Assembly (NCBI GenBank): GCA_000320545.1
Contig: ADNK01002828.1
Location: 30,323-94,322, forward strand
Direction of reading: 5' to 3'
Length of the DNA: 64,000 nt
DNA from: Bigelowiella natans CCMP2755
Lineage: Eukaryota > Cercozoa > Chlorarachniophyceae
The notes below the pieces were generated by a model. It worked only from the letters and a program-made list of their open reading frames with translations, was not told the origin of the DNA and did no database searches. Positions within the stretch are counted from its first letter, which is position 1. Each line of letters starts with the position of its first letter. The position numbers and the translations under genes were made by a program. This document shows, piece by piece, positions 52,621 through 64,000 of this stretch.

Positions 52621-52655
<35 letters not shown>

Positions 52656-52901
52656 CGTCGTCATAATCATTCTCCAATCAATCTGTTGATCAATTTTATA
52701 ATGATAATAAATTATTATTATTATAATTATAATTATAATAATATACAGGTTTAATAGTCACATAGCACTTGAAGAGGTAAAGAGAGGCGGTACCTCAGTG
52801 TGTCTATTTGCACCGGGTTGGACCTATGAAGTTTTCTCTGCAAAACAGGTAATATATATATATATATATATATATATAATACATATAACAATTTTTTTCT
52901 T

Positions 52902-52933
<32 letters not shown>

Positions 52934-53053
52934 CCACAACTACTACCTCTGCTATTGTTAATAATTGATCTAAGGGGGTTCAAGCTTTTAGGAGGGCGGA
53001 GAGAAAATTCTGGGTTGGACGGAGCTCCCCCCCCCCCCCCCCCCTTAATATTT

Positions 53054-53085
<32 letters not shown>

Positions 53086-54395
53086 TAATAGGAGATAAAT
53101 GTTACTTAGTAGTGTGCTATATGTATGAAATATCTGTATTTAGATCACTTTTGATATTGCTATGAGCAGCACCTAATTATCCCATTTTCCGCCATCGTCA
53201 TTATATATTTGAGACTTTCTACGACGGTGATGATTGTTATATTTATTATAATTATTATTATATTATTTATTATAAATTAATCAAGTCTCCCTTTGTGTGT
53301 GTACGTCTCTTTTCTCGAAGGAAGGAGTTGACTTCTCAGAGAATCTATTCCCAGAATTCTCGATGAAAGATCTGCAAATGATGATCTCACTACCGGATGA
53401 TGATGCTAAGATGACAAACACGAAGAGAAAGAGTCAAAAAAATAGTATTAGTTGTAGCACTTCAAAGGTAGTAGTAGTAGCAGCAGTATAATTACATGAT
53501 TTCTTCGTTGATTTAGTACAAATAGTAGTAACATCTCGTGGTTAGACATGACAACTACCTAGAGAGGTGCTAGTTACAACTACAACAACAACAACACGCA
53601 GGAAGGAGAGGAAAGATGGCGCGTTACCAAGAAAGGAGGGCAAGGATTTTCCATTTCAAGAGATAATCAAGGTGCTGCTGCCTTTGGTTTTGTTAGCCAA
53701 GTAGAAGGCAATAAAGGAGGGGGAGGAGGAGCAGGAGAATGGTGATGATTATCATTGAATGTGTAAGTTTGAGTTGTCTTTTTTATCCACGAAATATGTG
53801 AGAGGTTGATCGACAAGACAATAGTAGCGGTCCTCCTCTCCTCACCCCTTTCACCTTTTCTATAAAATATGAGGAGGATGATATCTCATCGTGTCTACTA
53901 CGTAATTGCAGGAGGTGATATTCTTAATATTGTTTGCATCATTGTTTGCATTATTCGTCTTCTTGCTGCTGCAGGAAAGATTTGGTGGATCTGCTCGCAT
54001 CAATGGTGAGTTACTACTCATTTATAATATTAGCGAGAAGAAGAAGAAGAAGAAGAAGAAGAAGAAGAAGAAGGAGGAGGAGGAGGAGGCTTTGAGGCAT
54101 AATAGTAATGCAGTAATACTAGCCTCGAAACAGCCGTCGGCATATCATTCATTTCTTAACTAATTGTAATCCTCACCATCATTATCTTCTAGTGAGTAAA
54201 CAAATTGCGACTTCTAATAGTAGCAGTTGTTGTAGTTATTGTTGTGTTCAGAATAACCGTGATATATCTGCAGTAGTAGCGCAACTTATTTTTGTCATTT
54301 GTTGTACACTGGTTGCTGCTGATACTTCCCAATCTTCTGTATCAACCGCAACGTATTAGTGGTAGTTGTAGTGCAATGTTGTTTGGTACTAAATC

Positions 54396-54428
<33 letters not shown>

Positions 54429-54591
54429 GTGATAATGGTGACGATCATACAATCATATTTCAGGTCTGAACGGCAAATAACTGTACCTATATGGAATACT
54501 ACGACGATGAAGAAGGGTTGTTCTTATCCTCACAAAACTGCCCCTCCAGTGATGTTGAAGGTTATCGTGGAAGTTGAAGTAAAGGGAAAAG

Positions 54592-54630
<39 letters not shown>

Positions 54631-54858
54631 ATAGCAGCAGCAAACACTAGTTGTAGTATTCTCGTCGTGGTAGTAGTAGTATGCTAATGATAGCTACTTC
54701 AGGTCCTAATTTTTCCGATTTATACCGTGTAAAATGGGACTTGCTCGATGCCAAGGTAGCAATAGTAGCAGTACTAGTAGTAGTATAGTATGATAGTATT
54801 AGAACGAATCACTAACAGGTCATATGAATAATAGCAGATTGTTTTTATGCTAAGGTTA

Positions 54859-54898
<40 letters not shown>

Positions 54899-55377
54899 GA
54901 CATGCAATAGTACGGCTCGATAGTAGGTAACATGTGACACCATCTGTGTTTAAAAACATCTGAAAATTGCCACGTCATTTCTGTTGTGCAAGGATGATGA
55001 CCATGATGATGGTTTTGATAATGATTCTTAGAAATCAATGATATCTTCATTTGATTCTGGCGAGATTATCCTTAACAAAGACTCTAAGATCATCCGGCAT
55101 GTGTTTCATCACCAACACTACTTTTGTTGTAAAAGTAATTACGACGAAGAAGATTCCAAAGGTTGATAATATTACTAAAGTATACTACCGGCCATATAAG
55201 ATTTCCCTTTTCATTAATCGTAGTACATGTGGGGCAATACACAACAGACAGCAGGAAAATCGTAGATAACAGTCCTAATATTATTATCCCTCCTATGTTG
55301 TTACTACTTACTACTATAGATGACAAATCTACGGTGATTGGGTACCCTGCCTTTATTCGGTGGACAGATTCAGGTTG

Positions 55378-55418
<41 letters not shown>

Positions 55419-57593
55419 GAGAATGAGAGAGGAGGGGGAGGGGGGAAGACAATTAGCAGCATTTATGAAACAACAACTTAATCAAAGGCAAAGACGCTGA
55501 AAGATGGGCAGGAAATTATGGCGCTTGTATTGGAAGGTCATTGCTGCTATGTACGTACTACTTCTTCTGTTGTGATGATTGATTGATTCATTGATTCATT
55601 GATTGATGATAACCGCATTATTTCCCACCACCATTTGCAATTAAGTATATCGATACAACAGACACCATCATTCGCAACAAAACACTGATACAACAAACGC
55701 CACCATTCACAACTAAGTATATCGATACAACGAACACAATCATTCACAACAAAGTATATCGATACAACAAACACCATCATTCTTCTTTCTGGCTTTCTCT
55801 CTCTTTTTCCTCTAGATGTACCATCACAGTTCTTCTGGAAGGAAATGCTCTGCAATGTCCAAGCGTACAAGACTTCAAAAATGTTGTTTATTACAAATAT
55901 TCTGAACCAAGTGATGATGATGCGTCGATTGCAGCAGCCCATATAATATCTTGAGACCGAATGAATCCTTCCATCGTTATCATCATCAGCAGCAGCATCC
56001 TCATCATCATCACTATCATTAGCATCATCATGTTTCGCCTAAACATACAAACACACACACATACATGCTTACTGACCATGTACTACTGCTAAGGAGCTGC
56101 TACTTATTCTTCTTGTTTTTATCTTTCCTCTTCTTCTTCTTCCTTCTTGCTCTATAATCTAGGGGTTTCGTCATGGATGGCAAAGGACAAATATGGTTGA
56201 TTATTTATGTTTTGCATCAATAATAAACGCATAGTAGTAGTAAGTAGTGGTAGTTGTTGTCGTTGTAGAAGCTGCAGAGTGTAGATTTATGATTCTATTT
56301 TCTACTGATAATATCATTCGAGTAATAATTGATGGAGTTTATTCGTTCTCCTCATCTTCCTCCTCCTCCTCACAAATCTGCTGTTGTATGTCTTGTCCTA
56401 CCTCCTGTCACTCTTTTCTCCACCAGCGCCCTTTTACATGTTCATTCTCATCTGGAATGGGGTACTAAGAAGAGTAGTAGCAGCAGCAGCAGCAGTAGTA
56501 GTTAGTAGTATTGTTATACTAAAAGTAGCAATATTAAGAAAGGAAGAAGAAGCAGAACGACAGTAATAGCACTCTAAATAAATAAATTTACTTTTGCTAT
56601 GAATTATGCTCTGCTACATGTTATTTGTATCATCGTATCTGTATGTTATGAGAAATAATACGACATCATACTCTGTATGTGGCGGGTCTTCTTTCTCCTT
56701 GATCTTCATTTTCCAGAAAGGAGCTCTATTCCCACGGGCAGTTGGTACTATTCAATTTATACGTTGTTCTTCTCATTGCAAAGTTGACATTAATCTGTCG
56801 TATTAATTGCATTGGAGTTTCTATTAGGGAGTATCAGTAGTGCATTATCAGCAGAATACTACTTTTACCCATACTTCATTTTTCCTACTCTTACTAATAT
56901 CACTGCTACAACACTAGATGCGGAAAAAGTATAAATATATAAAATTATTCATGCAAGGTGGTTGTTGTTATTGTTGTTGTGGTTGTGGTTGTTGTTGTCT
57001 TAAAGATTGGAACTGTTCCTTCATCATCAGCCGACATCTTTGACATGTCCTTCCAAGACATACGCTACCCAAATTAGTGAGTGTCAACACTTAGTCCTTT
57101 TTTCCAACAAAGCACCATTCCTCTCTAGATCCTAAATGAAAGTGATGATCTTGATGTATTCTACTACTACAACAATAACTACTACTACTACTACAAATAC
57201 TACTTGGTTGTTCTATCTTTTATTGTTCTTTGGTCAGTTGGTCAGGTTGTTATTCCTCTGTTATGTCGGCTTGTCAAGATACTAGGGGAGGGGCTCTTCT
57301 GCTTCCTAAACAAATAGCAAAGGACCTTGGCAATATTATCCAAGCAGCAGTATCATTTAGAGCGCCATTTGATGACTCACCACGGAAGGCTTCTTTTTCT
57401 TCTTCTTCATCAACAACATCATTGAAGAAGAAGAATTTAGTTGTACCTTCCTTCCTCAAAACTGAAATCACAAACAACAAAGGCAGCATTTATGATGGGT
57501 AGTACTTCATCTGCTTTTATGGCTGGTGTAATAATTAAAAGAAAAACATCAGAAGCTAGTTCTCACCGTTACTTTTGGCTGCTGCCAGATATA

Positions 57594-57630
<37 letters not shown>

Positions 57631-58153
57631 AAGATTAAGAAACAACATTGCTATTTATGAGAGAGAAAAATTAGTAGCGCGTTTAAGATTTCCTCCTCCT
57701 CCTCCTCCTTCTCCCCCAAATATAGTGTTTATTTTGAGTTAGCAGTAGTAATAGATGGCCCCCCCATCATTTTATACCTGTAGGTACTCATCCCTTTCCT
57801 TAGCATTGGTTAATGTCACCAAATCGTTCTCTACTTCGTGGATGATGTTGAAGAGAATGAAAGGGGCAAAGACGTACATAGAGGAGGAGGTTGAAACAGC
57901 ATCAAATGGTGACAAAGAGAAGATTCGAGTGATGCAATCAAATAAGTTTGATTCCAAGAATAAAGACGACGTAATTGATAGCAGCAGCCGATTTAGTAAA
58001 CTTCACGACTGTGATAAGAAGAAGGGGAAGAGGGGTGGGAAGAAGGATATCAGAGATAGTAGAAGCAACATGATCATAGGAGGAGGAGGAGGAGGAGGAG
58101 CTGCTGTATCCCATCCTCATATTCGTGGGTTATTCCACTTCGGTGACACACAT

Positions 58154-58188
<35 letters not shown>

Positions 58189-59606
58189 TTTGAAAAAACA
58201 ACAACAACGAAGGAATGGAAGGTAGAAGAAACAGAAGAATCCCTTCTTCTTCTTCCTATGTCGGAATATTACGCACAATAAATCACGGAGGGGAAGTAGT
58301 GGTTGAAGCAGTATTGGTAGTGGGGTGATGCTATTCTTTTCTGAAACCACCTCCTTTTGTATTGTCAACTTCTGCAGCACTCACCATCATTTCTATCAGC
58401 ATTCGCTACTCATATTATCAAACAAACTCCTTTTGCATGAATATCATCTACTACACTCATAATCATTCCCATCACCATTCACTACTCTCGTATTATTATC
58501 TTTGCTGCTGCTCTACTACTACTAATACCACATATAATATCAGAAGAGTCTCTACAGAAGAAGGCAATCTATCATTTCTTGAGGTGGATGTTATTCGCTG
58601 CTGCTTTGTACATCGTCATAGTAGGAGTAGTAGTAGGAGTAGTGGTAATGGTGGTAGCATGAGTAGTATGCGTGCTAGTGATGGTAGCAAGCAGGAGTAG
58701 TGTGCACTGCTGTTGGCCTACTCGTTCTCGTTCTTGGTCATCAAAGTGATGGCTGCTATGATATTCTGCTGGTGGTGGTGATGCTGTTTGAGAATAGCAG
58801 TAGTAGTAGTAGTAGGTGTAGTGTTTTGGATCATCATGATTATAGCAAATTCTACTACTACTCGAATATCAAAGAAAAAACAGATGAATAATCATCAGCA
58901 GCATCAGGACAACTCCAACATAATCATTATCATCTGAAAGAGAGCATTCTATTGATTTAATAATTTGCTTGTTGTCTTCCGTCCCCTCCTCCTCATCCTC
59001 TATATACTACTCGTTGTTCCAATGTGTCTTTTATTCGCTTAATAGACACTTGCCTATGAGTTAAATGATTTGCTTTTTACCCCGAATTCTTCGTCTGAGA
59101 TCCCAGCAAACAATGATGCTACAACCAATGAGTATGAAGAGGAGGAGGAGGAGGAGGAGGAGGATTCGGTACTCTTGGAGGGTGACATCGATTATCATTG
59201 TGAAATTGATGATTCTCGTGAAGAAGATGGGAAAATAGGATATGACGACGTGAGGAGCAGGTCACCACTAATCAAAATGAAATGTCATCTAGGAGACTTT
59301 CACCACATTCCTGCACCATTCATCTCCCCTTTCCATACCCTCCAAAATCTCTTGTGTAATGTATGCATGTGTACATTTGTATATGTATTTTACTACGACT
59401 GTAAGTAATGCTTCTACATGTTAATCATACTGATGTTGTTATTGTTGTTGTTGTTGTTGTTGTTGTGGTGATTCGATTATCTCTATACTAGCCCCAACTA
59501 CGCTCCCAAAAATCATCAAAAACACCTAAAGCAACAAGAAGAGGAAGAAGAAGAATCACAACTACTTCTTCGCCAAAATTTTAAGAAGCAGGGGGGTCTA
59601 CAAAAC

Positions 59607-59641
<35 letters not shown>

Positions 59642-62252
59642 CACTCCCAATTACGATGACAAAGAAACTAAGATAAAGAAGTCCCACAACATGTACAAAT
59701 ATGGAAATCAAGACGATGAAAAAGGAGGAGGCAGCGGCAACTATTTGAATGATACAAATAAGGATCATGCCTTTGATAGCATCTTCAACAATGATGATGA
59801 CGATGATGATAATGATGATGAAAGCGATAAAGATGAAAAGAGAAAAGGACAAGATCCTGTGACGGTGCAAGTTTGTTTGAAACCTTCCCCGTCGCTAGAT
59901 GTTTCCTTTCTCGTTGCATATACTCCTAATTGTGACCATCACCACCATCATCATCGTCATCGTCGCCACCACCACCACCACCACTCAGAAGGAAAAAATG
60001 AAGATTCAAGGGGTAGCACCATTAACAGTGATGATACTAACGGTAATAAAGCAAGGAATCGTTCTTCTCCTCTCCAATCTGACGAAGATAAGGAGCAACG
60101 TGATACTAAGCAACAGCAGAAAAGAGGGGGGGGCGATGAGCTAGAAACACATCCATCGATAATAATGCCAAGGAGGCCATCAACAGAAATGATGAATAAA
60201 AACCAACAATCAAATAGCAGCAATCTTGCTTACGTTCGGTTATTGTGCAAGGAAAGGAAAAGGTAAGAATAATAACTGTGCAGTGGCGTGAGAACTAGAT
60301 CCTTGCTGATGGCCTTTCTGTCGGTCTCTATATTGTTGCTCAGGGCTACTGCTGCTGCTGCTGCTCCTTCTAAGAGAGGAGGGCAGGTGGTGTGTGCTGC
60401 CAACCACTACTATTACACGGAAATCAGAGGAGAACAAGTTATTATGAAGAGGAATGATAAGTCTCGAAGACATAGTGATGATGGTGATGACGATGATGAT
60501 GATAATTTGGTCAACGGCAAGAGAAAAGAGAAGGAGCTCAATGCTGACAATGGATTAGAGGATAATGAAGAAAGGATTTGTTCCCCTGATACATCATGGC
60601 AGCAAGTACATATAAACTTTGACTAAATATCACCCAAAATAATATGTGATTATTGGTGAAGAAAAAGCACACAACATGCTAAATCACTGTTGTCAAATAT
60701 GAGCGGGATGAAAAATATTTAATATCATTTCACAGGAGGTTAATATTTACACAGTATTGATTATTTATCGTAAGCATTGATTATCCTCATGAATAGCCAT
60801 CTTCATCTTTTTCTTCTTGTTCTTATTCTTCGTCAGTGGAAATTTGAATTGCCTCCTCACATTCGAAAGCGCGAAATCCTCTACATTTGTTTATGGGTGG
60901 AAGAGGAAAATTATTGGGCGGGTGATGAGCACAAGGAGAAGCAAATTCTGAGCAAAGATGGGTATAAATGACATGTCTAATGTGATGATGGAGACCTTGT
61001 TTTCTACTACCAACAACAACCTGATGGCTGCTACTTACTACTAAAAAAGACAACTCGACGCAACGATATCCTTCTCTGTGTTGGCAACAACCAAATCGTT
61101 TCAATAAATCAACAATTATTATATCCGACAAACAACATGAGATGTTACATATTTCAGTATACCTAATTTCTACTTAATTACGTGTTTTACTCAATCCTTC
61201 GACTTAATTATCAATGATTAGCAAAGCTCCTCTTCCTCCTCTCCCTCCTCCATTACCCAAACAGCCTAAAGGTGTTGCCAAACATGCTTGTATGATTGCT
61301 ATTTTTGGAGTTTCGAATGTAGTTTTTGGTTGCTATATTTGTATTTCTTCTGTGCTATAAATTCTTATTGCGGCTACCTCTTGATTCGTCCAATACAAAT
61401 ATATGGCATCACACATGATCTTCTGAAGGGAAAAATAAGGAAATGAGCAGTAAGGAAACATTGATCATTACTCAAGAACAAAACTCGTCGTCCGTAAGAA
61501 AGACAGTGGTCATAAGCGAGAACAAGAGGAAGAACAACCACATCAATAGCAAAACTCCGTCAGCAACCACAGCTTTTCTAGGAGCATTTGGGTGATCAAC
61601 TGATTGTCAGATTACTTATATGCGTATATGTATATTATATGAAAATTTGTTGCGATTATGCGGCGTACTAGTGTTTTATGATGTGCACAAAGAAGTATTG
61701 ACTGAGATCGTAGTCAATGATTCTTCGATCATTTTTACGTTATCATTCATCATACGATTGTTCTATCTGAAACCATTATTCTCTGCGTCGTGTAATTGTA
61801 TTGGAATTTTTCAAGCTGACGTCCTCTTGTGTAACTCCACAAGTTTAATTCTTCTTTTCGTGTGTTGTTGTTGTTGTTGTTGTTTTAGATTATGGACAAG
61901 AAGTCGTCCTTTGAAGCTGATGCCAGTAATGACGTTGAATATCGAGTTCCATAGCGAGTGATTATTGTACTCGCACTTAGTATTTTGAATCATTTCTGCA
62001 TTCATTATTATCTTTGTACACATAATAAATAATACCCTGACTGGTACTATTGTTGCTGCTGTTAACTCAACTGACTTTCCTTGCCTTGTCAGGTATCGAA
62101 CCTGAATGCAACTATGAGTTGGGACATCAGCAACTTTTTCATCGGTGATCATCTTTCGCAAAGGGTAATTAGCAGATAACGACAAAAGGATTCAAGCAGA
62201 GATGATGATGATGATGATGTTTCCTTCTCCGTTTTGCTGTTGTTCACAAATG

Positions 62253-62289
<37 letters not shown>

Positions 62290-63023
62290 GTGTATAACGA
62301 ACGACATATCTTATTGGAAAGTATGATTTTATTACCGCGTAAAACGTGTAACGAATGTTGAAATAGTTCAACGCTTTGTGCAAGGAGATCATTAGCAAAA
62401 ATTCAATCCGGGGATATTCTAATTATTCATTACCACATGAAACACTTATATTATCCTTTTTCTACCTTTTCTTTGCCGATAAAAATGAAACATGACAACA
62501 ACACTAAATCAACTACCACTCTACTACCTAAGGCCACTGTGGTCCTTTCATGGAACATTCCTCGTTCACTCCGAAGGCAAGGAGGCGAAAATGTGTTCTA
62601 CGAGATATTTTATCGGTCTGTTGTATCACTACCGACAAACCCTAAAGCAGATGCAGCACAACGTTCAGGAAGAGAATATGATGATGATAATGATGGATAC
62701 GCTACTCAACCCAATGAAGTGGAAATGAAAGCAAAGAAGAAGGAAAACGAAGACGAGAACGAATTTGAAGCGCTTGAGTGGGTGCTGGCTGGAAGGACAC
62801 GAGCAACGTGCTTCCAAGTAGGGATGTTTTTTGTGCTTGAAATGATACGAGAATATATTTATCCACTTTACATGATAAGAGTTGTCAGTCGGTCGATTCT
62901 GTCACAAAATGTTGATGACATTAAAGGTAATAGTTAAGTCTACAAACAAGGCATTTACCTTCTTCTTAGGTCTCGAATGTTGTTTTCATTCATGGAGAAC
63001 AAGGTAAGAATGGCGGAGGGTGA
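44797..63023 (+). CDS. ENGASE: Predicted LamG-like plus GH85 endo-beta-N-acetylglucosaminidase (ENGase)
   Basis: ENGase cleaves the chitobiose core of free N-glycans in the cytosol. Part 1 (exons 44797-45156, 45326-45493, 45653-45804, 45915-45951, 46394-46660, 46813-46867, 47133-47156, 47407-47465) reads as a concanavalin/LamG-like jelly roll: GVAISMWIYPLVE, TIFEWGG, IELAVDMDSSVIEF, VRFGEWNSVVITVDLRHITLFL, then LVLPNTAMCLGKDTRFRGFF. Part 2 (48241-48412, 48555-48589, 48917-49017 onward) is GH85: RTRILHCHDMMGGY, YIDIFCYFSH, SIPPKGW, GHRNGVKVIG, IITEWEEG, GYLVNIEAD (50814-50870, with the catalytic Asn and Glu), VIWYDSIDPRDGK (51418-51456), NKPFFDACDGILTNYFW, DVYS-GIDVFGRG and LFAPGWTYE (52749-52848). 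The two parts join in phase 0 at 47465/48241, and the first GH85 exon has no ATG, so it needs upstream exons. C-terminal exons from about 53 kb to 63 kb are less certain; LSWNIPRS and ALEWVLAGRTRATCFQ near 62555-62820 match the family's C-terminal sandwich domain. The stop is at 63021-63023. Confidence 0.82.
46270..46393. repeat. 42 bp tandem duplication followed by (TG)n at a 3' splice site
   Basis: The unit CCTTCTGTCATTGATTGTCG is repeated at period about 42, followed by (TG)n at 46352-46387, which runs to within six bases of the acceptor used for exon 5 of the LamG-GH85 gene (exon start 46394). Confidence 0.75.
47221..47262. repeat. (CT)n intronic microsatellite
   Basis: About 20 CT units inside an intron of the LamG-GH85 gene. 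Confidence 0.9.
47645..47880. repeat. (TA)n and (CAT)n microsatellite block
   Basis: A TA tract (about 47652-47690) and two long CAT tracts separated by a duplicated GAATAGCATCAAT word (about 47770-47880), all in the long intron between the LamG-like and GH85 parts. Confidence 0.85.
50140..50193. repeat. (CA)n intronic microsatellite
   Basis: Long CA tract in an intron of the LamG-GH85 gene, upstream of the exon starting with NTTLLERPRFF. Confidence 0.9.
52340..52430. repeat. 42 bp tandem duplication in an intron
   Basis: GTAAAATGATAGCATTATGA and a diverged second copy begin at about 52341 and 52383. Confidence 0.75.
53027..53082. repeat. Poly-C tract followed by (GCA)n
   Basis: About 17 C residues at 53028-53044, then TTAATATTT and about nine GCA triplets. 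It directly follows the exon encoding AFRRAERKFWVGRSS of the GH85 part. Confidence 0.85.
55630..55785. repeat. About 38 bp tandem repeat, four units, in an intron
   Basis: Units resembling AAGTATATCGATACAACAAA followed by CACCATCATTCACAAC occur four times with small differences. Confidence 0.75.
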
Positions 63024-63732
63024 GATCAGAGGGGTATGTATGATGATGTAACAGATGGTAAAAAACAGTGTCTAGCTCATGCATGGAATTGTCGGTCACT
63101 GGTAAAAATTGACAACGATGTGATTGGAACGAACATCAACATTCTAGCATTGCAAACATCTAATGAGATTGTTGTCTTCATCATTGATGTCACTGTCAGC
63201 GATTTGACTTCATTTGTGTTCCAGTTGAATTCAGGGTCGCATCAGCCAACACGTTTGCAACGCAGCCTTTGTCAGAAGCTGCCAGATGCAAAATTGCATT
63301 GTGAGATCATGTTTTTCAATCAGCACCTGTGAAATCTGCACTCAATCCATGTGCATTTTGTCATGCAGCCGTTGCAGCATCATGCCACGTGCTGTGAGTG
63401 CATGCACACCACTTGTCAGTGCAATCACCAAAGTGGGAAGTGCCAAACACAATGGACACAGTGACAAGTCATGTCGTGTCGCTCGGCGCCCAGCGTGTGA
63501 AATCTGCATGTGCAACGCATGTCCATGCACGTGTTTGTCAGCGTGCTGCAGCACCATTCGAAGACACATGGCTGGTGCACATCACGTGTCCACAAATGAC
63601 ACGATTAGACAAAAACTCTCCAAGCAGTGTGGGTGCCAACTGAAATCAAATTCAAACCACATCTTGCCCAACAACAGGCAACATCGCAACATCAAAAGTG
63701 AGCTGCCTCAAAAACTGGCCAACACTTTGGAG
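63024..63732. other. Subtelomeric island
   Basis: About 0.7 kb between the last coding exon and the telomere. It has island texture (GCATGCACAC, CACGTG, TGCACATCACGTG) and no supported exon; open frames of 75-98 codons are on both strands without protein-like features. Confidence 0.5.
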
Positions 63733-64000
63733 TTAGGGTTAGGGTTAGGGTTAGGGTTAGGGTTAGGGTTAGGGTTAGGGTTAGGGTTAGGGTTAGGGTT
63801 AGGGTTAGGGTTAGGGTTAGGGTTAGGGTTAGGGTTAGGGTTAGGGTTAGGGTTAGGGTTAGGGTTAGGGTTAGGGTTAGGGTTAGGGTTAGGGTTAGGG
63901 TTAGGGTTAGGGTTAGGGTTAGGGTTAGGGTTAGGGTTAGGGTTAGGGTTAGGGTTAGGGTTAGGGTTAGGGTTAGGGTTAGGGTTAGGGTTAGGGTTGT
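63733..64000 (+). repeat. Telomere repeat (TTAGGG)n
   Basis: About 44 perfect TTAGGG units run to the end of the window, G-rich strand 5' to 3' outward, as at a right chromosome end. The last few bases (TTGT) depart from the repeat, likely a read end or trimming artefact. Confidence 0.98.

Noticed and set aside
62085-62140. A tRNA-like T-arm (TCAGG TTCGATA CCTGA on minus)
   Set aside because: No matching acceptor stem or D-arm upstream, and the same bases form an exon of the GH85 gene (VSNLNATMSWDISNFF) on plus.

Overview
The window is the right-hand end of a nuclear chromosome from an intron-rich eukaryote. It finishes in about 265 bp of uninterrupted TTAGGG repeat, oriented as expected for a chromosome end. 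Every gene I could reconstruct is broken into short exons (commonly 40-170 bp) joined by GT-AG introns, and exon phases agree across almost all junctions. Introns are packed with di- and trinucleotide microsatellites (TAG/CTA, GAT/CAT, CA/GT, GA/CT, TA). Most long open frames in this sequence are translations of those repeats and are not listed. The gene set includes a PIBF1/CEP90-like centriolar protein, an organelle-targeted peptide deformylase, an SLC17/ANTR-type transporter and a GH85 endoglycosidase. This fits a unicellular eukaryote or alga with centrioles, but I cannot assign a phylum.

Layout. 244-905 (-): small protein with two hydrophobic ends. 1155-3992 (+): peptide deformylase with a targeting peptide, 12 exons. 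4613-5253 (+): unknown small protein. 12444-5545 (-): PIBF1/CEP90-like coiled-coil protein. 15227-14796 (-): lysine-rich protein. 16340-22298 (+): SLC17-family MFS transporter, 19 exons. 29284-24027 (-): PP2C protein phosphatase, about 20 exons. 30286-32310 (+): unknown protein with repeated short motifs, 13 exons. 40132-36530 (-): pyrroline-5-carboxylate reductase. 44681-42606 (-): class I methyltransferase with an unusual N-terminal part. 44797-63023 (+): very large gene predicted to join a LamG-like jelly-roll domain to a cytosolic-type endo-beta-N-acetylglucosaminidase (GH85).

Several genes are in divergent pairs with short shared promoters (906-1154, 44682-44796). Convergent or tandem neighbours are separated by intergenic islands of a different base texture: richer in GC and in TGCA, CATG and CTAG words, and nearly free of the long triplet repeats that fill introns. 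Two near-identical 917-918 bp direct repeats (34963-35880 and 40833-41749) flank the P5C reductase gene and carry an unrecognised, apparently interrupted gene. The genes look like unrelated housekeeping functions and not a single pathway. No subtelomeric gene family is visible, and the last coding exon ends only about 0.7 kb from the telomere repeat.

Exon structures were assembled by eye from splice consensus, phase and family similarity; no searches were run.
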